DNA from: Anoplopoma fimbria
Taxonomy: Eukaryota; Chordata; Actinopteri; Perciformes; Anoplopomatidae
Reading direction: 5' to 3'
Length of the DNA: 64,000 nt
Assembly (NCBI RefSeq): GCF_027596085.1
Contig: NC_072450.1
Location: 3,048,736-3,112,735 of the forward strand
This document shows positions 25,201 to 35,548 of the stretch, one piece after another; positions within the stretch are counted from its first letter, which is position 1, and the number at the start of each line of letters is the position of its first letter. Made by a program: the position numbers and the translations under genes. The notes beneath the pieces were generated by a model. The model made no database searches. It was not told the DNA's origin and worked only from the letters and a program-made list of their open reading frames with translations.

Positions 25201-27013
25201 GTTTATATCAATAGTGTCACAATTTGAAAAAACTAAAGATAGTAAGACGTTTTTATGCTGTTCGATATGATCTTTAGCTTAAGTTTGGTATATCAAGGGA
25301 AATGCTACGACAACGCTTGTTTCAGTAGAGGGGGTTGTGAAGCCCTGGAAACCAAATTACTTGGGAGAACCAGACTCCTCTGATTGCAAAAAGAAGTCTG
25401 GTTGTATAGAAGTCTATGAGAGAATTACCCTACATCTCTTATGATTTATTACCTCAGTAAACAAACCAAACAAAATGTAATACTCATTTTGGCAACAAGA
25501 GGCTGAAGTCCAACTAACCCAAGTTCCAACTCGAACTATAAGCGTTCATGTTTTCTTACAGGTAAGTATTAAAAAAACTAAACGGTATATTATTCTGACA
25601 AACAATTGCCAAAAATGTTTTTTTCATCTGTTCCTAAGTCATTAACACAGGAGAGAAAACTATTTGATCCGACTTAGAAAATGGATAACCAGAATTTATT
25701 TTCCTCACTCCTCCCAGGCTTCCATAACTAAGATGGTAAATATGGTTGAATGCACAGACAATATTGTCATGTTTCCCTCTGTATCTTTATCTATATAATA
25801 TATAGATATCAAGACGATCAGACTTTCATATAATATTGATGGCTGATGATGGTGATTTTGTTTTAACTACCAATGATTAGGTTTTATGTTATTCTGTTAT
25901 TTATTTTATGTGAGCTCTTTTGAGGGTTAATATTGATTTAATGCAGAATGATTTACAATTTTTTTGATAAAATTTGAATTTTCTGTGTTTAATTTGGCTG
26001 CAAGACAATTTTCCCTTCATGGACAATAAAGTTAAAGTACAAATAAAAGCAAACAATTCTGCTTTTCTTCTTTAGAATGAATATGAACCTTGAATGTTTG
26101 GGTTATCACTTCTGATTTATTGTACCGGGGACAGAAAATCTCAATTCAGACAAAGAGGAAGGATCCTGGGTGGAGGTGGAGATGAAGGTGAGAAGAGCGA
26201 ATGACGACCACCATGGCCGACTTTAAGAGGCTCAATCAAAGCCACAAACTTAACCCCATTAACCCCAAAACATCCTCCTTCTCTTTACCTCCTAAATGAA
26301 ATAATACCTGCTCAGTGATGATGACAGACATGACTAGAAAGGGAGGAGATTAACCTGTTTTACTTTGTGGTTTATTTCAGTTGTGGAACAATTGGTATCA
26401 ATATATTATACTATAAGAATATTAAGATTAAGATAAGATAAGAGATAAGATAATCCTTTATTAGTCCCGCAGCGGGGAAATTTGCAATTCAGTCAGATGC
26501 TTTAAAGTGAAAGTATTAACAGCATCAAAAGTATCAACTCCTGCATTCAACAGACAGACGGATAGATTCAAGTTTCAATGCAGAAGAAAATTTGTTTTAT
26601 AAGAAAAAGTTTGTAGTCAGAAAATTGGTTCAAAAGGTAAAAGTACTTGTTATGCAGGCAGACTGGTCCCTCTGACTTCTATAACATTAAAACAATGATT
26701 GTGTTATAACATTTAAATATTACACAAACACATTTTAACTTCAGTCTGGTCGAGAGTTGTCACAAATATCATATACTGCTCGGCGTACTTAGGTTTTTAG
26801 TAAGAACTGTATCTGTCTAATAAACGTAGTGGAGTACAAAAGTTTAAGTTTTATAAAAAGCTGAAAACTGAAGTAAAATACAAGAATTGACCATTTTTTC
26901 TTGCAGGTACGATTAAAAAAACATCTGCATGTGTTGAAAGCATGTTTCTCTCACCTGATGAGGTTCTGCAGGAGCTGTCTGCTGGAGCTCTTCCTTCTGA
27001 TGGACTCGGCCAT
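8094..27013 (-). CDS. lsp1: Lymphocyte-specific protein 1 (13 coding exons placed; terminal exon not found)
   Basis: Intracellular F-actin-binding phosphoprotein of leukocytes, linked in mammals to neutrophil motility and p38/MK2 signalling. Exons, in coding order: 26955-27013, 19020-19160, 15073-15355, 14864-14977, 13540-13851, 11519-11635, 10771-10794, 10623-10664, 9837-9868, 9578-9656, 9317-9457, 9097-9195, 8094-8196; all have GT-AG borders and compatible phase, giving about 515 residues. Markers: N-terminal MAESIRRKSSSRQLLQNLI then an ERERRRRARE helix; EEDEGFSDWSHR (as in mammalian LSP1) in exon 3; a Glu-rich tract in exon 5; SPTFKKLLIQFYP across exons 6-7; IIERTESLRK (exon 9); VSKIDKKLELYTHALE (exon 10); ASKKSLFEAGEAWNQ (exon 11); and SGKRFKFVVTGHGKYEKV (exon 13), matching the C-terminal actin-binding part. 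The exon 4 donor is uncertain: 14841 has the better consensus, but 14864 keeps the acidic frame of exon 5. Intron 1 is about 7.8 kb. Confidence 0.9.
8592..8865. repeat. Palindromic MITE-like element in lsp1 intron/3' region
   Basis: Multiple inverted copies of an AAAGAACCATTT / AAATGGTTCTTT word fill about 270 bp. The left half reads CAAAGAACCATTTATTCC and the right half GGAAATGGTTCTTT, so the whole can fold on itself. It resembles common non-autonomous DNA elements of fish, but I cannot name the family. It lies in the intron between the exons at 9097-9195 and 8094-8196. Confidence 0.55.
10198..10279. repeat. (ATT)n microsatellite
   Basis: About 27 uninterrupted ATT units in an lsp1 intron. 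The poly-Leu reading frame across it is an artefact. Confidence 0.97.
11636..13539. other. lsp1 intron 5, no further feature recognised
   Basis: AT-rich intron between the exons at 13540-13851 and 11519-11635. A short palindromic stretch of alternating purine/pyrimidine (CACGTGCA / TGCACGTGCATG) lies at 12600-12640. No coding exon with matching phase was found. Confidence 0.5.
13558..13655 (-). repeat. Coding (GAG)n microsatellite: Glu tract of lsp1 exon 5
   Basis: The + strand shows TCC/TTC triplets; on the gene strand these are GAG/GAA/AAG codons giving a run of about 33 mostly Glu residues. Triplet length change keeps the frame, so the tract may vary in length between alleles. Confidence 0.8.
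13980..14645. repeat. Minisatellite, ~25 bp unit built on TTTAGGCAACAAAACC
   Basis: More than 20 tandem units of the form GTTATGTTTAGGCAACAAAACCAACA with variants (GTTCGG, GTAAGGTTTATGG), partly arranged in a higher-order pattern: a longer block with 'ccacttaatttggtctagg' recurs at about 14142 and 14472. It lies in the lsp1 intron between exons 4 and 5. Related single or few-unit pieces occur elsewhere in the window on both strands. Confidence 0.9.
15783..16265. mobile_element. Dispersed non-autonomous element starting CCATAGACTGTATATAAG
   Basis: The block starting ATAGACTGTATATAAGAAG, passing through GCCATCTTGGATTTTT and ending near ACTTCTATACAACCAGAGGAGTCGCCCCCTGG, is of a type seen often in percomorph introns. 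A partial inverted copy lies at about 25385-25520 (GTTGTATAGAAGTCTATGAGAG). No coding capacity is seen. Family name not assigned. It lies in lsp1 intron 2. Confidence 0.6.
17590..17890. repeat. Dispersed palindromic element (GCTTAGCATAAAGAC family), copy 1
   Basis: Contains CAGCCGGTTAGCATAGCTTAGC near its left end and CATGCTAAGCTAAGCCAACTGG near its right end, an inverted pair. It belongs to the same family as the better preserved copy at 57035-57391. It lies in lsp1 intron 2. Confidence 0.6.
18473..18838 (+). mobile_element. tRNA-derived SINE
   Basis: The first ~70 bases are tRNA-like: an A-box-like GTAGTGGTTAGCACTG and a B-box GGTTCAATTCC within GCCCGGGTTCAATTCCCGGG. A tRNA-unrelated body with TTCTCTCCGGGTTCTCCGGC and CACAGTCCAAAGACATGCAG follows, then a 3' tail GGATAAGCAGGTTACGG plus GATGGATG. 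Near-identical GGGATCAA / TGGATCAA flanks look like a target-site duplication. It sits within another dispersed repeat, since the sequence left (TTTATTTTGAAAAGACTGTAT) and right (GACACGTTTTGCTGGACTTT) of it are together at 31503-31595. It lies in lsp1 intron 2. Confidence 0.85.
22290..22680. repeat. Dispersed repeat ending ATGAGCACGACATTTCCCC, copy 1
   Basis: Shares an ordered set of words with 55700-55950 (CAGACTGGACTT, GTTTCAGACAGA-like, AAGCATGT, CAAGTATGAA, CACGA then CCTTTAA). No coding capacity. Lies in lsp1 intron 1. Confidence 0.6.
23838..23965. repeat. Minisatellite of GTTGTAGTTTTGTT units
   Basis: About eight 14-15 bp units of GTTGTAGTTTTGTT / GTTATAGTTTTATT. They run into the same 'TTTTGTTGCCTTAACATAACT' type of sequence seen at the other GGCAACAAAACC loci. 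Confidence 0.8.
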
Positions 27014-27887
27014 GGTGGACTGGGCTGCTCCTGGTTCTGGTCTGTGTGCAACCTCTGGTCCTGGGTCTGACCTCGGTCCTGGTCCTGGAGGCTTAGACGT
27101 TTCCTCCAGCTGCTCTCTTGTTGGTGCGTCTCTCTCTTTCTCTCTCTCTGTTTGGTTGCAGCTCTCTCCTCCCTCCATGTGGTTTTCATTGAGGCGCTAT
27201 GACCCCCCCCTCCCTCTCTCCCTCCCTTTCTCTCACCCTAACGGGGGTCATGTGACTCACCCAAGGGGGGGAAGTAAGATGATATCATAACAGTGGATCA
27301 GTGACAATATTGTATGCATGTGTATTGTACATATTCATGTTGTGAGGAGAGCAGCAGACGTTATTTTAACACATTTACAGACTCTAATAACAATTAATAC
27401 TGCTTTTATACTTGTTTATTTATACTATATTGTAGCGTTATGTTCATAAACTAAATTTTATTTTACAAACGCCTTTATTTAAATATGACACGTCCTTCAT
27501 TTTTATTTATATTTCTTCATATTTATATATAAGAGCAACTGTAACACATACATTTCTCCGCAGGGATTGTCAAAGTATTTCAGATCCTAGATAAGAACAA
27601 ATAATCAACTCGAGTGTTTCTCACTGCACTTTAACAAAGAAACAATAAAAGTAAATGTAGCTTCATCCTCTTCTTTGTTGTTGTTTTCTACATAAAGGTA
27701 CATTTCGCTATATTTTTAGAAAGTGACCAGTTTTTACATTTTCTCTGTATTCCCTGAGAGTTTATACATTTTTACTAATTTCACCAATAAATATAACCAA
27801 CATGATTTACTGCCTAATAATCACTCATGGGCACCTTACTTAAAAACACATTGAATGTCAAAAGGTCAAGTAATTGATTAGGTTTTT

Positions 27888-27911
27888 TGTTTTGTTTTGT
27901 TTTGTTTTCTA
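27888..27911. repeat. (TTTTG)n short tandem repeat
   Basis: Four to five TTTTG units. The nearby stretch 28235-28305 is a related A-rich repeat with AAAATAAAAC units. Confidence 0.8.
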
Positions 27912-27989
27912 GCAGTAGCAGAGGAAAAGTGTCTCATCAATCAGTAAAGATGATAAATAATAGAGAACGTATTGTTTAAAGAACAACTT

Positions 27990-28072
27990 AAGGTCAACGT
28001 TTCAGGTGACGGGATACAAATGACTTTGCTTTTGAAAGTTATTTGTATCCCGTCACTTGAAACATTCACCTT
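27990..28072. repeat. Long near-perfect hairpin (arms ~38 nt)
   Basis: The left arm carries GGTGACGGGATACAAAT and the right arm ATTTGTATCCCGTCACTT, separated by a loop of about nine bases. Pairing extends outward to AAGGT / ACCTT with a few mismatches, some of which are G-U compatible. It lies about 1 kb upstream of the lsp1 start codon. Could be a MITE relic or a pre-miRNA-like hairpin. Confidence 0.75.
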
Positions 28073-28716
28073 AGAAAGGAAAAATAAATAAAATCCTCTG
28101 GCATAAAAAAATAAATATATATATATTTAAATGCTTATATAAATCCTACAAATCTGCATCAGGCCTTTGCTGCAAAAAACAAACCAAAAAGTAAGAAATG
28201 ATAGCATGATAGGACCATTAATGAAGGGTTTAAGACAGGTTTAAAATAAAAACAAAAAATAAAACAAAAATAAAAACAAAAAATAAAACAAAAATAAAAA
28301 CAAAAGATAATTAGGTGTTGTGTTTATTTGAAATTGGCTGGTAGTTAAATCTGGCACAATGCATTTTTTCTCCTTGTGTCAGATTGTTTTTCTGTACAGG
28401 GTCTGTGAAAAATGAATGTAATAACCTAAACTCATTTTAAAGTAATTTAAATGGAATTTCTGACGTCAAACATTCATAGCAATTGTAAATGAATGTGTCT
28501 CTCTCTTTATGGTCCAGGAAATGAAACATAAAATAAATATATCATAATGAGAGCAGATTAACTGACTTGAGCAGCAGCCTGAGAACGAAGCCGACGGAAT
28601 AATGAGTTTGGTTGGATCTGGTTGCTGTTCAGCAGGTTATGAATAAGATATAACACCTCAGAACAGGAGCAGCTGCTGGAGGCGAACAGCTGATCTGCAA
28701 AGCATCAGGCTGCTGT

Positions 28717-28744
28717 TTGTTTGTTTGTTTGTTTGTTTGTTTGT
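28717..28744. repeat. (TTTG)n microsatellite
   Basis: Seven TTTG units. Confidence 0.9.
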
Positions 28745-28906
28745 TGCATTTAGGGTTTGGACAGACACTCGGATAAAACGGCCTCTGCTTCTGAACACAC
28801 GAAGACAGAAGTTGAACTTTCCTCTCTATAGAAACTCTCTCCGTCTGTCAGTCCAACACACACAGATGTGCATTAGGTCACACAGGCATTTCCAGCCAAC
28901 GCAGAT

Positions 28907-28912
<6 letters not shown>

Positions 28913-28989
<77 letters not shown>
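28913..28989. repeat. (CA)n microsatellite, followed by a C tract
   Basis: About 38 uninterrupted AC units, followed at 28996-29007 by a run of C. The poly-Thr/His and poly-Val/Cys frames across it are artefacts. Confidence 0.97.
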
Positions 28990-28990
<1 letters not shown>

Positions 28991-31369
28991 CGATCGCCCC
29001 CCCCCCCAAATCCTTCGGGAGCCTGAAACACTCACAAACACTCCACAAAATGGGTCGCCACGGCAACACTCCCACAGCACTTGATGCAGTCTGACCGTCC
29101 TAACAGCTCGGCACGAGGCTGACGGTGACGGACCTTCAACACTTTTTTTCCAGTGTTTCCCCCCCCAAAATGAGGAGTTTAGTTTAGAGTTAAAAAGAAA
29201 TTACAAACACAGCTACAGCTCTTTGATTGTCAGATGAAGGATTTGCTCTCCGTAATAAGTTCATGATCATTATGCATTTTCAGTTGCAGGTAATGTTCGC
29301 AGCATGCTATAGACTCTTTGATATTCCAATATAAACCCAGAAAATACAGTAAATAATTGAAACAGTATCTATAAAACTACCCTTAAAAGCAAAGTAATAA
29401 TCTTGAACATTGTGCAAATAAAGCCTGTTTTTGAGACAATGGTGCCTTTTGTCTGTATTATCCATTCCATGTTTTTACATTCCGTTATAACCTCCCTATT
29501 TAGTAGTTTTAATTGTTAGTGGTGGAGTCTGCCATTCCCTGCCCAGTAGCCAGGAAAAAATGTTGGCATTGCACTTTTCTGCAAACAATGGATATTTCAA
29601 ATGAGGATGTTTTAAAATCTGGTCAGAGGTAAGTGAAGCATTAAAATGAGCGACGGTTATTAAAAGCAACGTTGCATAATAACAAGTAAAGCGAATAAGA
29701 AGGTCCACTAAGGGTGGACGGGTCAAACAAACACAGGACTTTCACTCAGGAGACTACAGTCCGTGTCCTGTGTCAAACCAAAAGTAAACATTGATTTTAT
29801 CCTTGCAACAGAAGTCTGCAACGAGCAGTTATTTATTAGCGCTACTTATTTTATGTTGTTTTGGTATTTTAACTCAAACTGTAACATTTTTCTAACGTTA
29901 ACCAAGTAGTTTTGCTGCATAACCGATTCACAACGTTAATCCCATGGCATTGTACGTTTCTTCAAGCTTGCCTTACAATGAGTTGTATGAGTTCTCCAGA
30001 TAACGACATCAACATTATTGTTTATACCACAGACAGTCCATGGTTTGTATACATCGTTGGATCTTTGTACAAATATGAGGTATCGTAGAGCTCTGGGTCA
30101 CCATGGATCATGGATACAATATTATTTTTTTCGATTTCTGATTCAACAACGTCAGATAGTCGGGGGAAGAATCTCACAGATAAGCTTTCTATGACACTGT
30201 CTCATTCAAATTTCTCACTCTAGTTGAAATATTTCAACTGAAGCATCATTGGTGTTCCAATTTGTGGACAATCTGATCACACAATGTGTAGATATTCAGC
30301 AAACAGGCTGACTGACATGATATCTTGTCTGTAGCTGAACAATTTTTTGAGCAGATGCTTCTTCTCTGCTCTCTCCATTGAGTTTGTCTTCATGTTGCCT
30401 GAAGTTTCATTTTAAATGTGAGATCAAATGTTTAATCACAATTTACGTTGGCAGGTGTGTTACTATTTAATCAGTTCACTTGACAATTTGAGAACTTCCT
30501 TCCAAGTTCCTGCCTGAAGGTAACATCTTCTCCCTTCGGAGCCAAAACAGCCCATCCGTCTCCTCTCTCATGGAGGTAAACGTTGCCAGCTGTCCCATAA
30601 AGACGCCGTCACAAAGCAGATCCCATCCAGACCAATGAGGGAATGGATTCAAGGTGAGTGACGTCAGGAAGGAGCGTTCAAGTGCTAATCTCATGAAAGT
30701 TATAGAGCTAGTTGGAGATGGTTTGCAGCTTGGAAAATAAACGCTGCCTCTGGAGAACATTTTTGATTGATGCCATTAATCATTAAAATCTCTTACAGGA
30801 AGACTTTGGAGAAAATAAGAACTCACTGGATCTTTTTTGCAACATTAAGTGGGTGTAAAGTACAAAAAAAGGGTAATTTATCTAAAGGAGTCCTGCAGTT
30901 CTTTGAGTGGACATAGTTTGTATTGACATTAAGGGAATTCATCACCATTTCTGTTGATTTGTCAGTCTGTAAATTAAGAACTTTTGGATGGATTCCCATT
31001 AAATTTTGTGCAGATATTCAACTAAAGAAATATGAGTAGAAATTACATTTAACTGTGTTTCTTGTTGTCATTTGACTAATAAATAAAAAAAATGTTGATT
31101 GTTAGTTATGATGATACAGCATTTGTAGCTATACTTATGAAAAATGAATGCACTGTAATTCGTAGATATCCCGCGACAATATCTTGTATGTTGTCCTCGT
31201 AATTTTGAAGAAAGGAAGTATAAAGATCACAAAAGCCCAAACAGGGCAGGCGGGAGAAAAGGTGGATGCAACAAACAGAGAACTTTCAGCCATGAGACCG
31301 CTCAACGTTGATTTATTTCTCACGTAACTCGGGTACTACACTAACGGCACTTCTGAAGTTATTTAAACC

Positions 31370-31660
31370 CAAACGACCATCTTTTACTAACCCTAACTTA
31401 AGTTGTTTTGGTGCCTAAACCTAACTAAGTATTTCACAACCGTTTTCTAAATGAAGAAGTTTTGTTGCCTTAACCTTAACAAGTTGTTTCATGTGAGGAT
31501 GGAAGTTTATTTTGAAAAGCCTATATCCATGTCAAAGTCCAGCAACACGTGCAGAAATTGACACGTGTTGCTGGACTTTTGCAGGAAACACACGAAAAAA
31601 AAGTAACTTTTCGTCAATTTTTCATACAAAACTGTTGAGGATACTTTTGGTGAGAACTCA
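31370..31660. repeat. Dispersed repeat: AACCTAACTAAGT module plus ACACGTGTTGCTGGAC module
   Basis: CCTAACTAAGTATTT and TTTTGTTGCCTTAACC words are followed by GAAGTTTATTTTGAAAAG and GACACGTGTTGCTGGACTTT. The second module contains a short inverted repeat (AAGTCCAGCAACACGTG / CACGTGTTGCTGGACTTT). The same order recurs at 34380-34750 and, in reverse, at 19330-19600. Confidence 0.7.
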
Positions 31661-31769
31661 CGTCCTGGAAATCACTTTTTCATAACAAGCGTTGCATTTG
31701 GTGGATTTTTGTCATTTGTAACGGCAGCAGCATCCCATTGACACAGTGCTCTATCGTTATCTGCATCCA

Positions 31770-33560
31770 TCCATCCATTTCCTCCACTTAAGGTAAGGAG
31801 GGTCCTCCAGACGTCCTTCTCCCCAGCAACACTTTCCAGCTCCTCCTGGGGAACCCCGAGGCGTTCCCAGGCCAGACGAGATATATAATCTCTCCAGCGT
31901 GTTCTGGGTCTACCCCGGGGCCTCTTACCAGTTGGACGTGCCTGGAAAACCTCTAAAGGGAGGCGTCCAGGAGGCATCCTGATCAGATGCCCGAGCCACC
32001 TCAGCTGGCCCCTTTCGACGCGAAGGAGCAGCGGCTCTACTCCGAGCTCCCTCCGGATGTCTGAGCTCCTCACCCTATCTCTAAGGCTGAGCCCAGCCAC
32101 CCTACGAAGGAAGCTCATTTCGGCCGCTTGTATTCGCGATCTCATTCTTTCGGTCACTACCCAAAGCTCATGACCATAGGTGAGGGTTGGAACGTAGATG
32201 GACTGGTAAATCGAGAGCTTTGCCTTTCGGCTCAGCTCCTTCTTCACCAAAAACGGTCCGGATACAACGCCCGCATCACTGCTGACGCTGCACCGGAACC
32301 GCCTGTCCATCTCCCGCTCCATTTTACCCTCACTCGTGAATAAGATCCCGAGATATCCACTTGAACTCCCAGATCGACTCACTACACGTTTGGGTTTACC
32401 GGGTCTTCACCCTCACTACACGTCTGTCCGGCAAAAAGCAGGGATGTGATTCTGAGGTCAGCCTCCCCCGCCACCTGATCCAACTCACCACCAGGTGGTG
32501 ATCAGTTGACAGCTCTGCTCCTCTCTTCACCCGAGTGTCCAAGACATACGGCCGCAGGTCTGATGACACAACTACAAAGTCGATCATAGACCTTTGGCCT
32601 AGGGTGTTCTGGTACCAAGTACACTTATGAACCTCCCTATGCTCAAACATGGTGTTTGTTATGGACAGTCCATGACTAGCACAGAAGTCCAACAACAAAG
32701 CACCACTCGGGTTCAGATCGGGCAGGCCGTTCCTCCCAATCACACCCCTCCAGGTTTCTCCATCGTTACCCACGTGAGCGTTGAAGTCTCCCAGAAGAAC
32801 TATGGAGTCCCCAGACAGCGCCCTTTCCAGAACACCACCCAAGGACTCCAAGAAGGCCGCGTACTCCAAACTGCCGTTTGGTGCATAGGCACAAATGACA
32901 GTCAGAGACTCTCGTTCTCCGGGGAGAACTCCAAAACAGCGGCGCTCAGCTGGATGCTCGTGAGTATCCCCACACCCGGCCGGCGCCTCTCACCCTGGGC
33001 AACTCCGGAAAAGGAAAAAGTCCAGCCCCTCTCCAGGAGTTTGGTTCCAGAACCAGTGCTATGCGTGGAGGTGAGCCCAACTATATCTAGTTGGTACCGC
33101 TCCACCTCCCGCACTAACTCCGGTTCCTTCCCTGCCAGAGAGGTGACGTTCCACGTCCCTAGAGCTAGTCTGTGATGCCGGGGGTCAGCAAGCCCAGGTT
33201 CCCGCCCCATCCTGCCGCCCAGCTCACACTGCACCCGACCCCAATGCCTATCCCTGCGGGTGGTGGGCCCACAGGGTGGCGGCACGATGTAGCTTTTTCG
33301 GGCCGGGCCACCAGACGCTTGCCGGCGAGCTCCCCTACCGGGTCTGGCTCCAGGAGGGTGCCTCCGTTTCCCTTTTCCGGGCGAGGTGCCACAACCTTGC
33401 ATCGTCCGATTCATTGAGGTTTTGTGAATCGCTCTTAGTCTGACCCCTCCCCCGAGACCACTTTGCCTTGGGAGGCCCTACCAGGAGCTATTGCCCCCGA
33501 CAACACAGCTCTCAGGATCACTGGGGCACACAAACCCCTCCACCACGATAAGGTGGTGAT
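31770..33560 (-). mobile_element. Internally deleted RTE-type (Rex3-like) non-LTR retrotransposon
   Basis: On the minus strand the element starts near 33560 and reads into an AP-endonuclease domain (GTWNVTSLAG at about 33190-33230; GDFNAHVG near 32785; [16 protein letters not shown] near 32550; [10 protein letters not shown] near 32490). It then jumps at about 32345-32400 directly to the C-terminal tail after the reverse transcriptase (YLGILFTSEG, KKELSRKAKLSIYQSIYVP, TGKRPRGRPRTRWRDYISR). The whole RT core is missing. A one-base frameshift lies near 32905-32920 within the endonuclease. The 3' end has GGATGGATGG units, as RTE elements often do. The clade name is from motif memory. The element is non-functional. 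Confidence 0.85.
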
Positions 33561-34379
33561 TCATGGAGGAGCATAATGTTATCTGGAGTTATCTGCATAA
33601 TGAACAGCAAAAGGTTTCTAATTCACTTTCCATTGGCATTATTTTATCCTGAGCCACACAAAAAAAACGAGGAATTTGTGTCCCTGTACACAAAACCAAT
33701 AGATTGCAATTTGTGACTAATTTACTAGCTAAGATGCATGTTAGCACACTGACGTCAGGAGCCTCAAAGGATGTTAAATGATGAAGATGACAATCTGGTA
33801 AATTCAGAAGCTCTGCATTTCTTCTGAAATAAAATCAAGAATGGCGTAGTGACTGAGATGTTTGGGTTTCCTCTCAGAGCCGTCCAGTCTTGATGGCCGG
33901 CTCTATTAGATCACACTGTTGTAGACTCGTGTCTGTATCTGCCTACATCAACAAACAAAACTCTGACATCAGCTTTTCCAAAGGTTGAGGCCAGAATGAG
34001 TCAGCTCCTTCAGCTACTGAGACAATTTTCAGCTTAACTTCTTATCCATTTAATCTCCGCTTGACGCACATCTGTTTTATTTCTCTGCACCAAATCTCTA
34101 AATAAAACTAATAAACGAACACACAGCTATAGCTGATTTGTTGCTAACAGTATAACCACAAGGTCCACATAGTGTTTCTAAGGCAGCAGTAAAGGTCAGG
34201 GTTCTGTGACCAGTTGATTTTGACTTTTATGTTTTATTGTCAACCGTGAGTGCAAAGCTGAATCAGTTGAGAACTCATTTAACACTAGTAGCCAAAAAAA
34301 ACAATCTTTCAACCAGGAGAACTCACATGCAAAAAAGCTGATGATATATTTGTCACATAACTTCCGTACTTATGAACCA

Positions 34380-34750
34380 TCACTTCTGTAGTTATTTTAA
34401 TGCAAAACACGATCTTTTCCTAAACCCAACTAAGTATTTAAGGATCTTTTACTAAACCTAACCAAGTGTTTTATGATCTTTTCTGAAACCTAACTTAGTA
34501 TTTTACGATCTTTTCCTAAACCTAACTAAGTATTTCTCCATCTTTTCCTTAAACTAAGTATTTCACCATCTTAATTAAACCTAACCAAGTATTTCAACAT
34601 CTTTTACTAAACCTAACTAAGTTGTTTTGTTGCCTTAACCTGACTACGTTTCCTGTAAAAAAAAAAAAAAAAAAAGTTTATTTTGAAAAGACTGTGTTGT
34701 TGTAATGAGCGCAAACTAACATGTGTTGCTGGACTTTTGTAGGAAAACAC
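34380..34750. repeat. Tandem ~29 bp repeat (CCTAACTAAGTATTTCACCATCTTTT) plus GTGTTGCTGGAC module
   Basis: About eight units with the core AAACCTAACTAAGTATTT and variable spacers (ACGATCTTTTCCT, CACCATCTT). They end in TTTTGTTGCCTTAACCTG, an A tract at 34659-34676, then AGTTTATTTTGAAAAGACTG and ACATGTGTTGCTGGACTTTT. Same architecture as 31370-31660. Confidence 0.8.
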
Positions 34751-35027
34751 TACTTTACTTAAGAAATAATATTGCGTATTATAATAAGGTTTTGGAAAGT
34801 AATGATAAACATTTAGTTTGGAAATGTTGAGTTCCTGCTGTTGCTATAGTCTGACATTTTTTTTTTAATGCACCTCAGGAGCAGCTTCTTTCTCCACACC
34901 AGAAGCACAGAAAACGACATTCCTACAAATACTATAAACTGACTGCACTGAAATGAAAAACAATCACTCATTTTAAAGTTTGACATAAAAATTATGCATG
35001 TGGTTCCAGACATACTGTATTTTATAG

Positions 35028-35029
<2 letters not shown>

Positions 35030-35066
<37 letters not shown>

Positions 35067-35072
35067 GCACAC
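35030..35072. repeat. (CA)n microsatellite
   Basis: About 17 CA units, then CGCG interruption and further CA. Confidence 0.95.
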
Positions 35073-35548
35073 AATACTATTGTCCCGTTCTGGGTTTCTA
35101 CATCTTTTCCTCCTGGAAACGTTTCCATCTCACTCATAACGAGGACATGACACATCTGTGAAACATTCATGACTTAATAGCTGCCAGCTTCATTAAAACA
35201 CAGGGAGGGATTAACTGTTGAGACACGGAAAAGTCCAAATCACAATAACTACCATATCATTCATCTAACTTTTAACACATTCCAGATATTATTGTTTTCA
35301 TTCAGCCTTGCTCGTTGACTCCAGGGAAGTGAAAAAGAGTTTGGTTGCAACGACATGCTTGAGCCTGTAGAGCCCTGAAGCCTTGCTTATTTGGGTGACC
35401 TAACCTTTTAACATGAAATCCTATAAATGGTCTCTTTGGTCTGCGGTAAACAATATTTATTGAAAAATCAACCAGGTGAAACATTTTACATTTTCATAAT
35501 AAAGGTATTTAGGATTTTTGTAATTTAAAAAGATTAATTATACGAGAT

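Larger units (their letters stand above)
19161..26954. other. lsp1 intron 1, repeat-rich, no additional gene
   Basis: A 7.8 kb intron between the first two coding exons. I see dispersed repeat pieces (19300-19640, 20460-20530, 22290-22680, 23830-24110, 25385-25520, 26430-26490) and no exon with LSP1-like or other recognisable coding content. A GATAAG-rich stretch at 26430-26460 runs into a common fish repeat word (CCTTTATTAGTCCCGCAGCG). Confidence 0.55.
27014..31670. other. Region upstream of lsp1, no recognised gene
   Basis: Holds the presumed lsp1 promoter and 5' UTR (a CT-rich stretch at 27130-27240 just upstream of the start codon), simple repeats, an inverted repeat at 27990-28072 and pieces of dispersed repeats. 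The ORFs here are short and carry no family signature. Confidence 0.5.
33561..35548. other. Intergenic, repeats only
   Basis: Contains the second copy of the AACCTAACTAAGT repeat (34380-34750) and a CA microsatellite. No gene is recognised. Confidence 0.5.

Noticed and set aside
28725..29084. ORFs with poly-Thr/His or poly-Cys/Val
   Set aside because: Translations of the CA microsatellite.
30476..30760. Minus ORF of 94 residues with exon-like composition
   Set aside because: No conserved motif, no convincing splice borders matching a neighbour, and no second copy; kept out for lack of support.
32127..33417. Plus-strand ORFs opposite the retrotransposon
   Set aside because: Shadow frames of the RTE-type element on the other strand.
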